From NCBI GenBank assembly GCA_037102815.1, contig BTPP01000006.1, forward strand, positions 1,550,001 through 1,614,000: a DNA stretch of 64,000 nt, written 5' to 3'. The DNA comes from Neurospora intermedia. Its lineage: Eukaryota > Ascomycota > Sordariomycetes > Sordariales > Sordariaceae. Within the stretch, counting starts at the first letter, position 1. Every line of letters starts with the position of its first letter. The notes under the pieces were generated by a model. That model was not told the DNA's origin. It did no database searches and saw nothing but the letters and a program-made list of their open reading frames with translations. A program made the position numbers and the translations under genes. This document shows positions 1 through 9,334 of this stretch, one piece after another.

Positions 1-3000
1 TTCCGTGTCGGCACCCGAGGAGCCGCGCAAGCTGCTAATGTTGACGCTGCTGATCATGGAGGCAGCGCTGCTTCCGGGGAAGGACGGGAAGCTGGAGTTG
101 CCGCCGCCACCACCGCCGGTGGCGGGGAGAGCCACGGCGGGGTTCTCGCGCGCAATGACCTTGAGCGAATCGAACATGGTCTTGATGATGCGGTCGTACT
201 CGCGGTCGATCATGCGGCGGACGGTAAGGTTGCTGGCAGAGACGGGCGATTCCATGGTGTTGCCGACGGCAGCAGCGCTAGAGGAGAGCATGTTCTCGAC
301 GGCCGCAGAGAACTGTGGGAAGATGCGCATGAAGTGGATGACGCCCTTGCGCTTCTTGATCTTGACCTTGGTCTCCTCGATGGCGCGCACCTGCTCGTCG
401 ACAAACTTCTTGAACTTGCCTTCGAGATTGCCATGAAGCTTTTGTAGAACGGTGTTGAGGTAGTCTTGGTTGGATTGGCTGATATCGGCCATCTTGCGCT
501 CCAGCGTGGCCAAAACACCAACTCCTTGTCTATGAAACAGTCAGCAAGAAACATCACTTAAAAGACGTAAGCAGACTTACAAAGGATCCATCATCAACAC
601 CCAGTCCATCAGGTTCTGCAAGTTCTTGTCAAAGAACATAAAGATGACCTCCATGGCACGGGTGATCCTGCGGGCCAGATCACGATCCGGTTCCATCATG
701 CGATGGCGCTTGAGATCGTTTCCGCGACGGTCCTGAGGCCTGGACGCAACCACGAGATCGGGGAAATCGACCTGCTCCAGAGTCGAGGCATGGAAAAAGT
801 CAATGACAAAGTTTTGCTCCATCTCCACCAGGGGAAGAAGATCGTCCAGAACGCCAGCAAACGCTTCGTAAGGGAGAGCCCTGCTATCTAGAGTCTTGTC
901 CGCAGCAGTGCCGGCTTTGCCTTCACCGACCTGTGAGCGGAGGGTTCTCGCCAGTGTCTGGCTTCGCTTGACGGTAAGCTTTCTTGCCGTGTTGGCAAGG
1001 CCTTCGTCCTTCTTATCTTGTCCTGAAGTGAATAGCAGTTCGGCCGTCTCTTCGCCCGTCATCTTCCTCGCGTTCTTCTTCCATGAATCCATGGCATCCT
1101 TGAACTCGGCCTTGTAAATCGGGTGGCTGATGTCTTGGTATATCTGCATAATGCGGTCCCAGTTGGCAACATCGACTTCCTTGGCGTAAAGAATAAGCGG
1201 ACTGTACATCCAGAGGATATCCCTGCCAGCTTCATGGTTACGAGGGTCGACCTTCTTGGAGAGCGCATTATCCAACGCCATCTTGGTGGCCCGGAATGCA
1301 TCCTCGAATCGTCGTGCCATGAACTCGGTCAGTCTGCGCATGAACAAGGTGCTCTCTGCCATGTACATCTCCCTCTTCTCCTGAACGATGCGCATGTTTC
1401 CATAGTCGCTGTTGAGGGCCATGGCTTGGCCACCGCTTCCATCCTCGCTCCTGCGTCCTTCAATAGCACCCATTGCAGGATCAATCTTCGTCATGGCCTT
1501 GAATAATGCGACAAGGGCTGATTCAATCTCCTCCACGCCGGTTGCAGTCTCAAGTGGCGCAACCTTCAGAGCGGCGAGATCCGACTCGCTGATGGCGCAT
1601 GTAGCCAACAAAGACTCCAATTCCTTCTTGAGTAGCTTCTGGTTTGCAGCCTGGACCTGGAGACCTTGGCCTTGGGCTTCGATATAGGCAATATCGTCCG
1701 AGAGTGTCTGCGACATGTTAGCAACCAAACCACGCTGATATGAGCGTAGTAACTTACAGATAGCTCGACACTGTACAGTGTGAGCAAGTTATCAAGCTCG
1801 TCACACTCGGCAAGCGCCACGTCGATGCCCTTCTTGATAGCATCCACCCTCTCATCCTCCTCCTGGAAACGCGCCAGCCAGCCGCCCGCCTGGGCCTTGC
1901 TAAGCTCGCGGTCGACATCAATCCTCATCTCGTCAAAGTTGCGAGACCGCATCTGCTTACCGGGCACCCAGCCAAAGTAGTCCAGCCATTTGGCAAACTC
2001 GGTCGTTTTGGTATCGAGGATAGAGGGGTCGATGCCGAGTGAGGTAAGGTACTTGATATCGTTGCCAGCAACAACCGCCCGCCGCGGTTCCTCGGGCTCA
2101 AGCGCTTCGTCCTTCTTCTTGTCCTTGGGCGCATCCTCCGCCTTGCCCTTGGAATCTGTCACCTTCACCTCTGGAACTCCAGCCTTCCCATCAGCTGGCT
2201 TTGCCTGACCACCAGGGGCCGCTTGTTCCTGTTTTTGCGGGGGAGTTGGCTTGGGAGGTGCTGGGACGACACTAGTGATGCCGTCTGGCCCCTCGGGATT
2301 TTTGGTCAGGTTTCGTAGACGATCAGCTGCACCGCCAGGCCTCGGCTTAAAGGCAGACGCTGCCGTTGCCGCCTTCCAGATAGCGCCCGCAATCTGTCCC
2401 CTGGACTTTTTGGATTTGATCATGGGTCCGAGACCCGGTCGACTCTCCTCGTCCGTTCGTGGGGAGTCGGTCATGGCCTCGGAGATGGGTGACTTGATCG
2501 AAGCGCCAGGCGTGCTCACGGTGGGACTAGGAGCCACGCTCACGGGGAGCTCAATTTTCCTGGGTTCAATGGGTGTAACTACTTGGTCGGCCACAGGTGG
2601 GGCAGGGGATGGCGCCCGCTGCGGCTCGTTTTGGGTGAGTATGGAGTTCTTGCGAGGCATCATACGGTCCACACTTCGCGGAGGAGGCAGGACCGGGTCT
2701 GCCCGTCCACGTAAACCAGGACTACGTAGAGCGGGACTCATCAACGGTGCTGGAACCAGACCGCTGTCAAGCTGCAATGGGCGTAGAGGATCCATGGGTG
2801 GGCGCTTCCTCGCCGGAGCCTCAGCCGGTACAGAAGGTGTCGGGGCCGTGGCGGGTTCAGGAGTGGTAACTTTGGAGTCTCCAGTACCAGCTCTAGACCC
2901 TGGACGGAGACTAGAGCTATCCTCGGTTCTTGTCGCCAACGAAGGTGCCCTTGAATCCAGAGTCTGATTGGAGTTTATCCTCCGCAGCGGTAGTTGCTCC

Positions 3001-4022
3001 TGCGACCTCACATTGCTTGACTCAATGCTCCTGGATGGCGACGGCCCCCTGTCTTTGCTGTTGGGCGCCAGGTTGGTACGGGAAGGCATTCTCTCGGGAA
3101 CCGGGCGGCTGGGAGGAGGTCCAGGGGGAGGCGCGGAGGGCGGTGGTCCGGCGAGTGGAGGTGGGAAGGAGCCATATCCAGAGGTCGTGGAGACATTGCC
3201 GCTACTAACAGCAGGGTCCAAGATGCCGGATCGCGAAGGAGGAAGATCAAAGGTAGCGGATCTCGAAGGAGGGTTGTCCATGGGCCCCGATCGCGAGGGT
3301 GGTTTATCGAATGTGGCCGACCTCGAGAGAGGAGGGGTAGCCCCTTGCTGGTCGATCTGGGTGCCGGATCTCGAAGGCGGGCCCCTATCTGCTGGTCGCC
3401 TCGGCGCCTGGGCACCACCCAAGACTTGGTCGAGTTCGCGCTGGTCGAAGCCTATTAGTCTCGGCACGCGGCCGCCAGTGTACTTGCCGAAGATCTTGAT
3501 CAAACTGGCAATGAAGAACTTCTTCTCCTTGTCGGTCTGGGCCTGCCAGTAGTATGGCTTCCCCAGGGTGACGATGAAGCCCACATCGCCGGCCCACTCA
3601 CGGAAGTTGGGGCTGGCGGTCGGGCTGGTGAAGGACTCGATGTCGGAGAGGTCGTCGAGGAACCATGTCTTGCCGATGGAAAAGGTGCCATTGGGGTTCT
3701 CCTTGGACTTGTGTAGGCGCACGCGGCCGGACTTGCGCACGGCGACGATGATGATGCGAGGCTTTTCGGTATTAGGGGTTCGTGCCTGGGGCGGCGGGGG
3801 CGAGGTCGGGTGTGTCGAGAACTCGGTGATGCGGATGTGGGTGATGTAGGTTTCGATAGCTAGTTCATCATTGTCAATGCCTTCTGTCGCCTTGTTCCTA
3901 TTATTGCTTCGTCTTGTGGCGTGCCTACTGGAGCCGTCCTCATCTCTCTTGTTGAAGCAACTCTCGATGATTCTCCGCTTCTCGTCCTCGAATCGTTCGG
4001 CCCTGGTCATTTGGCCGCTCAT
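1..4022 (-). CDS. sec3: Exocyst complex subunit Sec3 (3' end beyond window)
   Basis: Sec3 is the exocyst subunit that binds PI(4,5)P2 and Rho GTPases and marks exocytic sites such as the hyphal tip. Exons are 4022-1758, 1707-581 and 529-<1. The two introns (1708-1757, 50 nt; 530-580, 51 nt) have GTAAGT donors and AG acceptors and keep frame. The first about 200 residues hold the Sec3-type PH/PIP2-binding domain (from RIIIVAVRKSGRVRLHKSK to GRVPRLIGF). A long Pro/Ser-rich linker follows to about residue 600, then the helical Sec3 C-terminal exocyst region in exons 2-3. Within the linker, residues about 215-275 repeat PPSRSG/PSRSATFD units. About 1,307 residues are visible and the reading frame is still open at base 1, so only the extreme C-terminus is missing. 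The ATG at 4022 is the first in frame. Family assignment is secure; the linker's role is inferred to be regulatory and phosphorylated. Confidence 0.93.
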
Positions 4023-5021
4023 TGTGCAGATAGTAAACGGGTGTGTAGTCGAGAGGGACGCGGCTTGTCGAATAATCGGACGCGGTCGCTAAGGTAAGTA
4101 GGGTCGGTCGGGAATGGCGCTACGTATCGCAAAGTCGAAGGCGTCGTGACATCTTTTAGGGGAAATCGCACTTGTAGCGGTTGCCTGTTTCGATCGTGAA
4201 CCGGGAATTGCTCTTCCGCCCGGTGCCACAATCGAATAGTCGGGTCCGGGACCGAGATCCAGGGTCGTATTATTATAGGTATAAGTTTTAAAAAAAAGAC
4301 AAAAAGAGGTGGATAGAGTAGAGCAACTCTCAAGCAACAAAAGGACGAACTGAGGTCAGTCGGTGGTCGGCAACATCAAGCTGTCGATGCCGTTGTCAAC
4401 CTTCAAAAGCGGATGTCTGTAAGTGGAACGGACTAGCCAAGCACAAGTCCAGGAGCTTCAGTGCTGAGTGCTGTTCAGATGCCAGGCGACGAAGCGGTGG
4501 TCGACAGGGCAGGCATCCCATGGGTGGGGACCTGGATAGAGGTAGAATGGGGGTGGCCCCGCGGCGCCCGAACGTTTTATTGGCAAGCTGTTAATGAAAA
4601 CCAAGTCCCAACCACCATGATCCTAACAGCAGCTAACACAAAATGCAGTAACCTGCCAGACAACACCACGAACAGAAACAAAACCTGCTGATTGATATGA
4701 ACTTGGAGCGATTGGAGAACAAGATAATAGCGAATTCTCTACGATGTGAAACCAGACTTCGGAAGAGGCTGTTTCAGGTTGATTGCGGTACCTAAATATT
4801 CGATCACCAGCATATCCATCAATTTAAGTGTGCCGTTGATACGTCCATATTTGTCTGGACACTGCACTTATGATGTTGTTGACCAAGTAGGTAACTCATC
4901 ATTGAAATAATCTCGAGGAAAATCACGGAATGACGGGTGATGATATTGATATGGAGCGAGGTCCAAGAAAAGCTTGGCAGGGTATATCGCGTCAACTGCA
5001 CTAATAACGTATAGCAAGTCC
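4023..5021. other. Intergenic between bud22 3' end and sec3 start
   Basis: This 1-kb stretch lies upstream of sec3 and downstream of bud22 (both minus strand). It should hold the sec3 5' leader and promoter and the bud22 3' UTR. A run of A residues near 4287-4297 is visible. I see no coding region, repeat array or recognisable RNA gene. Confidence 0.6.
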
Positions 5022-6761
5022 TTAGTCGAAGGTGATCTTCTTGCCCTGGAACGGTGCTGACAGCATCTCCTTCTCCTTCGCCTTCTTCTTCGCCTCCCAC
5101 GAAGGATGCAGCGGCCCGCTATCATCACGCTTCTTGGGCGCCTTGGCCGGAGGAGCAGCAGCAGCAGCAGCAGCAGCTCCAGCACCGCCCCTACCACCTC
5201 TGCCTCCGCCGCCACGGCCCCTATCACCACCTCTCGCCGCAGCAGCACCTGCACCTCCTGCCCGAGCATCACCACCCTTTTCTTCACCACCCTCTTCGCC
5301 ACCACCCTTGCCCTTATTCTTAAGGTCAAGAAGACTGCCCTTCTTCCACGGCTTGCCATCCGAAGATTCCACCGCACCCCTCTTCAAATCCCAACCGGCG
5401 TCTCTGGCCTTCTGCTGCTTCTTCAGGTGCTTGGCCTCCTCCTTGTACTTCTTCTCCCAGATGGCCTGGCGGGCGCGCTGGCCGCGGCGGTTCTTGCGGG
5501 GAGGGGCAACGTCGACGTCCGAGGCCGACTCGGAGCCCGAGATGTAGCCGCCCATGAGGGTGGGCAGGAAGGTGGAGTCCATGGTGAAGTTTTGGAGTTT
5601 TTCGGTCTTGGCGGTTGATGAGGAGGAGGACTTGCTCTTCTTTTTTGAGGGGGCGGCGTCGATGCCGCTGTTGTCCGAGTCCTCCTCGTCATCGTCTTCT
5701 TCTTCGGGTTGTTCTTCTTGGGGATTGATGGCTGATCCTTCGTTCTCCGAGTCACTGAACCCTTCGAATTCGTCGTCGGAACCGTCGCCATTTTGTTCCG
5801 AGTCGCCGTCGTCGGCTTCGTCATCGGTAATTTCCATGGGGTCTAGGTCTCCGTCATCGCCATAGCCTCCATCTTCATCATCTGTAATCTCCATTGGATC
5901 AAGCTCCTTGGCGATAGGACGCTTCTTGACCGCAGCCTTGGAAGCAAATCTCTCATCTTCCTCGTCATCTGCGTCCGAATCGGAGGACGAGCCACCGAGC
6001 AAGTCGTCGTATTTGGAAAGAATTTTCTCTTCCTCTTCCTCATTGACTGGTGTTTCGTCGTCGTCGTCGTCGTCGTCCAAGTCTTCTTCTGTTACGGCTT
6101 CCTTGTTTGCGGGCTTCTCCTTGGTCTTGGTCTTTTCCTTTTCCTTGTCGTCCTTCTTCTCCTTCTCCTTGGACTTCCTGTCTAGCTTGCTGTCCTTCTT
6201 TTCCTCTACCTCCTTCTTATCCTTGGCCGTCTTGTTGTCTCCATTTGTCTTGGCCTCGTTAGTCTTTGACTCGTCCCTTTCCTTGTGCTGATTCTTGCCC
6301 TTCTTGCCCTTCTTCTCAGGAGGCTCAATGCCCATGGCCTTGCATATCCCCGTAATCGCTTTGTCTGTGACGGTGCGGACCTCTTGGCGAGCGCAGAGGG
6401 CGCTCGTAACGTTGTGCAGCGCAGTTCGTTCTTCTTCGGTGAGCACTGGCTTGGAGACGCCGCGCTTCACGGCCTCGGGGAGGTTGGGGCATTCGGCAAT
6501 GCGCTTGATGCGAAGGAGGGAGAAGCAGAGGTGAGCATGGGCGGCCTGGTAGAGGTCGAGGGACTTGAGAACAACAATTTCATTTTCTATCCTGGCCTTC
6601 TTGTCCTGTGGTGTGCTTCGGTCGTGGAGTCGCTTGGACTGGCGCTGTCTCTCGAAACCTTTGGCGACCTTGAGGGCGTGGTGCAGCTCGCCCCAGTATT
6701 TGGCAAAAACCTTTTCGACGTCATCCTCCTCGCTTCTCTTTCTTTTCCCGAGGGACTGCAT
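5022..6761 (-). CDS. bud22: Bud22-family ribosome biogenesis protein
   Basis: A single exon of 579 aa. Bud22 proteins are nucleolar factors for early 40S/18S rRNA maturation. The N-terminus (SLGKRKRSEEDD, then helical segments through about residue 190) and the C-terminal block LHPSWEAKKKAKEK..GKKITFD match the BUD22 domain layout. The open frame extends to 6824, but that position is a TTG codon; the first true ATG is at 6761 (residues MQSLGKRKR), so I start there. The middle is low complexity: Lys/Glu-rich repeats, long acidic runs, a duplicated LDPMEITDDE unit and a Gly/Arg/Ala-rich RGG-like stretch near 5130-5290 with an uninterrupted alanine run. The gene is divergent from the centrin gene. 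The call rests on the N- and C-terminal blocks and is confident. Confidence 0.88.
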   Translation of the reverse strand: MQSLGKRKRSEEDDVEKVFAKYWGELHHALKVAKGFERQRQSKRLHDRSTPQDKKARIENEIVVLKSLDLYQAAHAHLCFSLLRIKRIAECPNLPEAVKRGVSKPVLTEEERTALHNVTSALCARQEVRTVTDKAITGICKAMGIEPPEKKGKKGKNQHKERDESKTNEAKTNGDNKTAKDKKEVEEKKDSKLDRKSKEKEKKDDKEKEKTKTKEKPANKEAVTEEDLDDDDDDDETPVNEEEEEKILSKYDDLLGGSSSDSDADDEEDERFASKAAVKKRPIAKELDPMEITDDEDGGYGDDGDLDPMEITDDEADDGDSEQNGDGSDDEFEGFSDSENEGSAINPQEEQPEEEDDDEEDSDNSGIDAAPSKKKSKSSSSSTAKTEKLQNFTMDSTFLPTLMGGYISGSESASDVDVAPPRKNRRGQRARQAIWEKKYKEEAKHLKKQQKARDAGWDLKRGAVESSDGKPWKKGSLLDLKNKGKGGGEEGGEEKGGDARAGGAGAAAARGGDRGRGGGGRGGRGGAGAAAAAAAAPPAKAPKKRDDSGPLHPSWEAKKKAKEKEMLSAPFQGKKITFD

Positions 6762-7424
6762 ATTCGTGATTAGGATGGCTTGGGACGTCCCGTCGCAAAT
6801 CGAGTTCGGTTGGTTGAGAGTCAAACTGTCAATTGGAATTTGGGGGAGCTTTGCGCCTGCAGCAGAAGTGCAGCCATCGGTTGTTGCACTTTTCAGTGGG
6901 GCCCTTGTTGATCTCGATGCCAGCCGGGAGCGGCTCAGACCGAGGAACCAAGGAAAGGAGCATGGGCCACCAAGCGAGCCGGGCGGACCAAATCAATGAA
7001 GCCGAAGAGGACTGAAGGGAGCTGGCAGCTCGAACGCGTTCACCAAAGATCACCCACCGTGACAGCGCCTGGACAGCCCCCCCATCCACTGACCGGGGGC
7101 TATCCATCCACACCGACGACACAAGCTAGAGACAACAACAACAACATGCATCGTCGACGACGAGGTCTTTCTCCTAGCTTCACATCTCCGATCCATTGCG
7201 CTTGCTGTCGCCAATAGTCAAAGATTCTTCGCGATCGTATTTTGCCGATTTTCAGTCGCACAATCCAATTCCTCGCTACGCGCGCGTCTCTCACATTTCG
7301 TCTTGCGCCCAGCAAGCAAACAGTCCGTCGCTCTTGGGACTGGGAATTGATCACACACCACTGCACCATCCGCGACCATCCAGACCGAACATTCGAGTTC
7401 ACAACCACTCAAGACAAAGTCGCC
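6762..7424. promoter_or_regulatory. Shared promoter region between bud22 and centrin gene
   Basis: These 663 bases separate two divergent start codons (bud22 at 6761 minus, centrin at 7425 plus) and must contain both promoters and 5' leaders. A pyrimidine-rich stretch and CAA repeats (around 7131-7145) are visible. I could not assign a specific factor site. Confidence 0.55.
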
Positions 7425-8141
7425 ATGGCATCTTCACAGCGCACGATACAATACACCATCCCCGGGAGGGAAGACTTTAACAAACTGTCCGATGAGCAGA
7501 AAACGCGAGTTGGAGAAGCTGTACGTGCCAACCTTTCTGTCTTCTCCCTCTTTCCTTTGTTTACTTTCACCCCTGCAATCTTTGCCTTTCACATACATAC
7601 ATGTCATGTTGCTGCGCAACCACTTTCCCTTCTACGGCCGACCCACACCACCACCCCCCCAAATACCAACCCGCTAACACCCCTTTGCCAACTCGTCAAG
7701 TTCGACCTCTTCGACTCCAACAAAGACGGCCTCCTCTCCTACGAAGAATTCCGCTTCGTCCTCCGCGCCCTCGGCTTCGAGCTGCCCAAAGCGCAGACTT
7801 TCGACTTGTTGATCCGCCACGGCCAAAAGCCCGCCAACTGGCCGCTTGACCAGGAGTGTCCGCCCGTCTACCGGCTCTTCAACCTACCGACGGCGCAGGC
7901 GATCGCGGGGACGCTAATCCGGCAGCGCGACCCCAAGGAGGAGCTCCGTCGCGCGTTCAGGCTGTTTGATATAGACGGCAAAGGCATGATCACGCAGGAC
8001 GATCTGAGGAGGGTGAGCAAGCAGGTGGGGAATAACATACCGGATGCGGATATCACGGCCATGATTGAAGAGTTTGATGCGAGTGGGAAGGGGGGAGTGG
8101 ATGAGGATGAGTTTTTGAGGTTGATGATGAGTAAGAAATGA
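7425..8141 (+). CDS. cdc31: Centrin / Cdc31-type EF-hand protein
   Basis: Exons 7425-7520 and 7701-8141 (intron 7521-7700, GTACGT donor, CTAAC branch site, CAAG acceptor) give 178 aa. Centrins act at the spindle pole body and, with Sac3/Thp1, in mRNA export. The N-terminal part ends LSDEQKTRVGEA and runs directly into EF-hand 1, whose loop DSNKDGLLSYEE is canonical. EF-hand 2 is not recognisable: the segment after RALGFELPKAQTFDLL has no acidic 12-residue loop and is replaced by a longer Pro-rich stretch. EF-3 (DIDGKGMITQDD) and EF-4 (DASGKGGVDEDE) have Lys at loop position 5, so calcium affinity is probably weak. The ATG at 7425 follows GTCGCC and is the first in frame with the splice. Calmodulin is less likely because of the sequence around EF-1 and the overall architecture. 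Confidence 0.85.
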   Translation: MASSQRTIQYTIPGREDFNKLSDEQKTRVGEAVRANLSVFSLFPLFTFTPAIFAFHIHTCHVAAQPLSLLRPTHTTTPPNTNPLTPLCQLVKFDLFDSNKDGLLSYEEFRFVLRALGFELPKAQTFDLLIRHGQKPANWPLDQECPPVYRLFNLPTAQAIAGTLIRQRDPKEELRRAFRLFDIDGKGMITQDDLRRVSKQVGNNIPDADITAMIEEFDASGKGGVDEDEFLRLMMSKK

Positions 8142-9334
8142 AGCGGGCAAAGAAGAAGGAGAAAAGAAGACGAAAGAGGAGGTGCTTTTTTGCAGATAAA
8201 AGTCATGTGGAATGGTTAGATGATACCCGAATGGAGGCATGATGGACAATGAATATTTTTGCTTGGTTCTTCTCTGGGACCGGTCTTTTCACGCGGTGAT
8301 TTGTGGTTGAAGGGCAGGGGAACGGGGAGGGGATGGGACTGCTGATAGGGTCGCAGGTATCGGACGCTCAACGTCTTGTTCGATCCCGAAAGGTAAGTCT
8401 CGCCCTCTCACTTCTTTCATCCATGTCTCATGGCTTCCTGTTGTTAGCCACCCACATCCGAGCAACATTCGACACGGCGCAATCAACCGACTGGCGGTAT
8501 TTTTCATTGAGCTGAAGGTACTAATCATCTCCAACTGTCCTTCCGGTTGACTCACGCATTGGGTTCCTTGCGCTAGAGCAGGAGTTGAAGTGCCATAGTA
8601 CAGCGCGAAGTAAGTAGCCCAGGTCCTCATGGCCCCCGATTGACGTTCACTTGCATGACGAGGACGGGAGCTTTGCAACTTGAACATTGATCCTTTGTGT
8701 ATTTCCAGCTTTTGGAGTGTCTGCTGCGTTCCGATCAAACCCTGACTTGCCAACCTCAAGCTTTGCGCTAGTCATCCATTGTGTGTCTTTTAGTAACACC
8801 TTTTTAGGCATCATTCGACTTTTGGTCCAGGAAAGCACAATATAATATCTTTTCGCAAGGTACACCTTGTTGTGAAGATATAATGCCTGTGTGAAGAATT
8901 GAAGGTCGGATGCACACCAAGCCGTGTTCAGTTAGTGGCAGATAAGCCCCGACGCTTCACGATGCTCGAAGTCGGGTAAGGTATTCCCCAAACTGTGACT
9001 AATGTGAGATCATTCTTGATGTGCCTCCGGTCCCTGTGGAATGTGATCCTACATCGGATCGCTCCTTCCTCTTCCCAAAATACATACACTCAGGTTCTAC
9101 CCATTTCCAAAGGCCTGCAACGGCCCGACAAACGGACCGGCAAGTGGAATCAGCCCTCAAGACACTTCACCTGACGGAGCGGGAAGGAGCAAACGGTACA
9201 AAACCTCCAACAACGCAAGAGAGCTGCCCTGTCTTGTACCAACGGTCCTTCCACCTTCTCCCATCATCCCACATCTCCTCCCCCTCTTCTCTTTTCTGGT
9301 CGTCCACGGCCAACACCACGACTAGACGGGCAAA
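8142..9334. other. Intergenic, centrin 3' end to DUF6604 gene
   Basis: About 1.2 kb between two plus-strand genes. A/G-rich sequence follows the centrin stop, and a pyrimidine-rich stretch at about 9240-9300 precedes the DUF6604 gene, as is common in fungal leaders. Only short, unconvincing open frames are present. Confidence 0.55.

Noticed and set aside
6762-6824. Upstream extension of Bud22 by 21 residues
   Set aside because: It begins at TTG, which is not a normal nuclear start in fungi; the ATG at 6761 is used instead.
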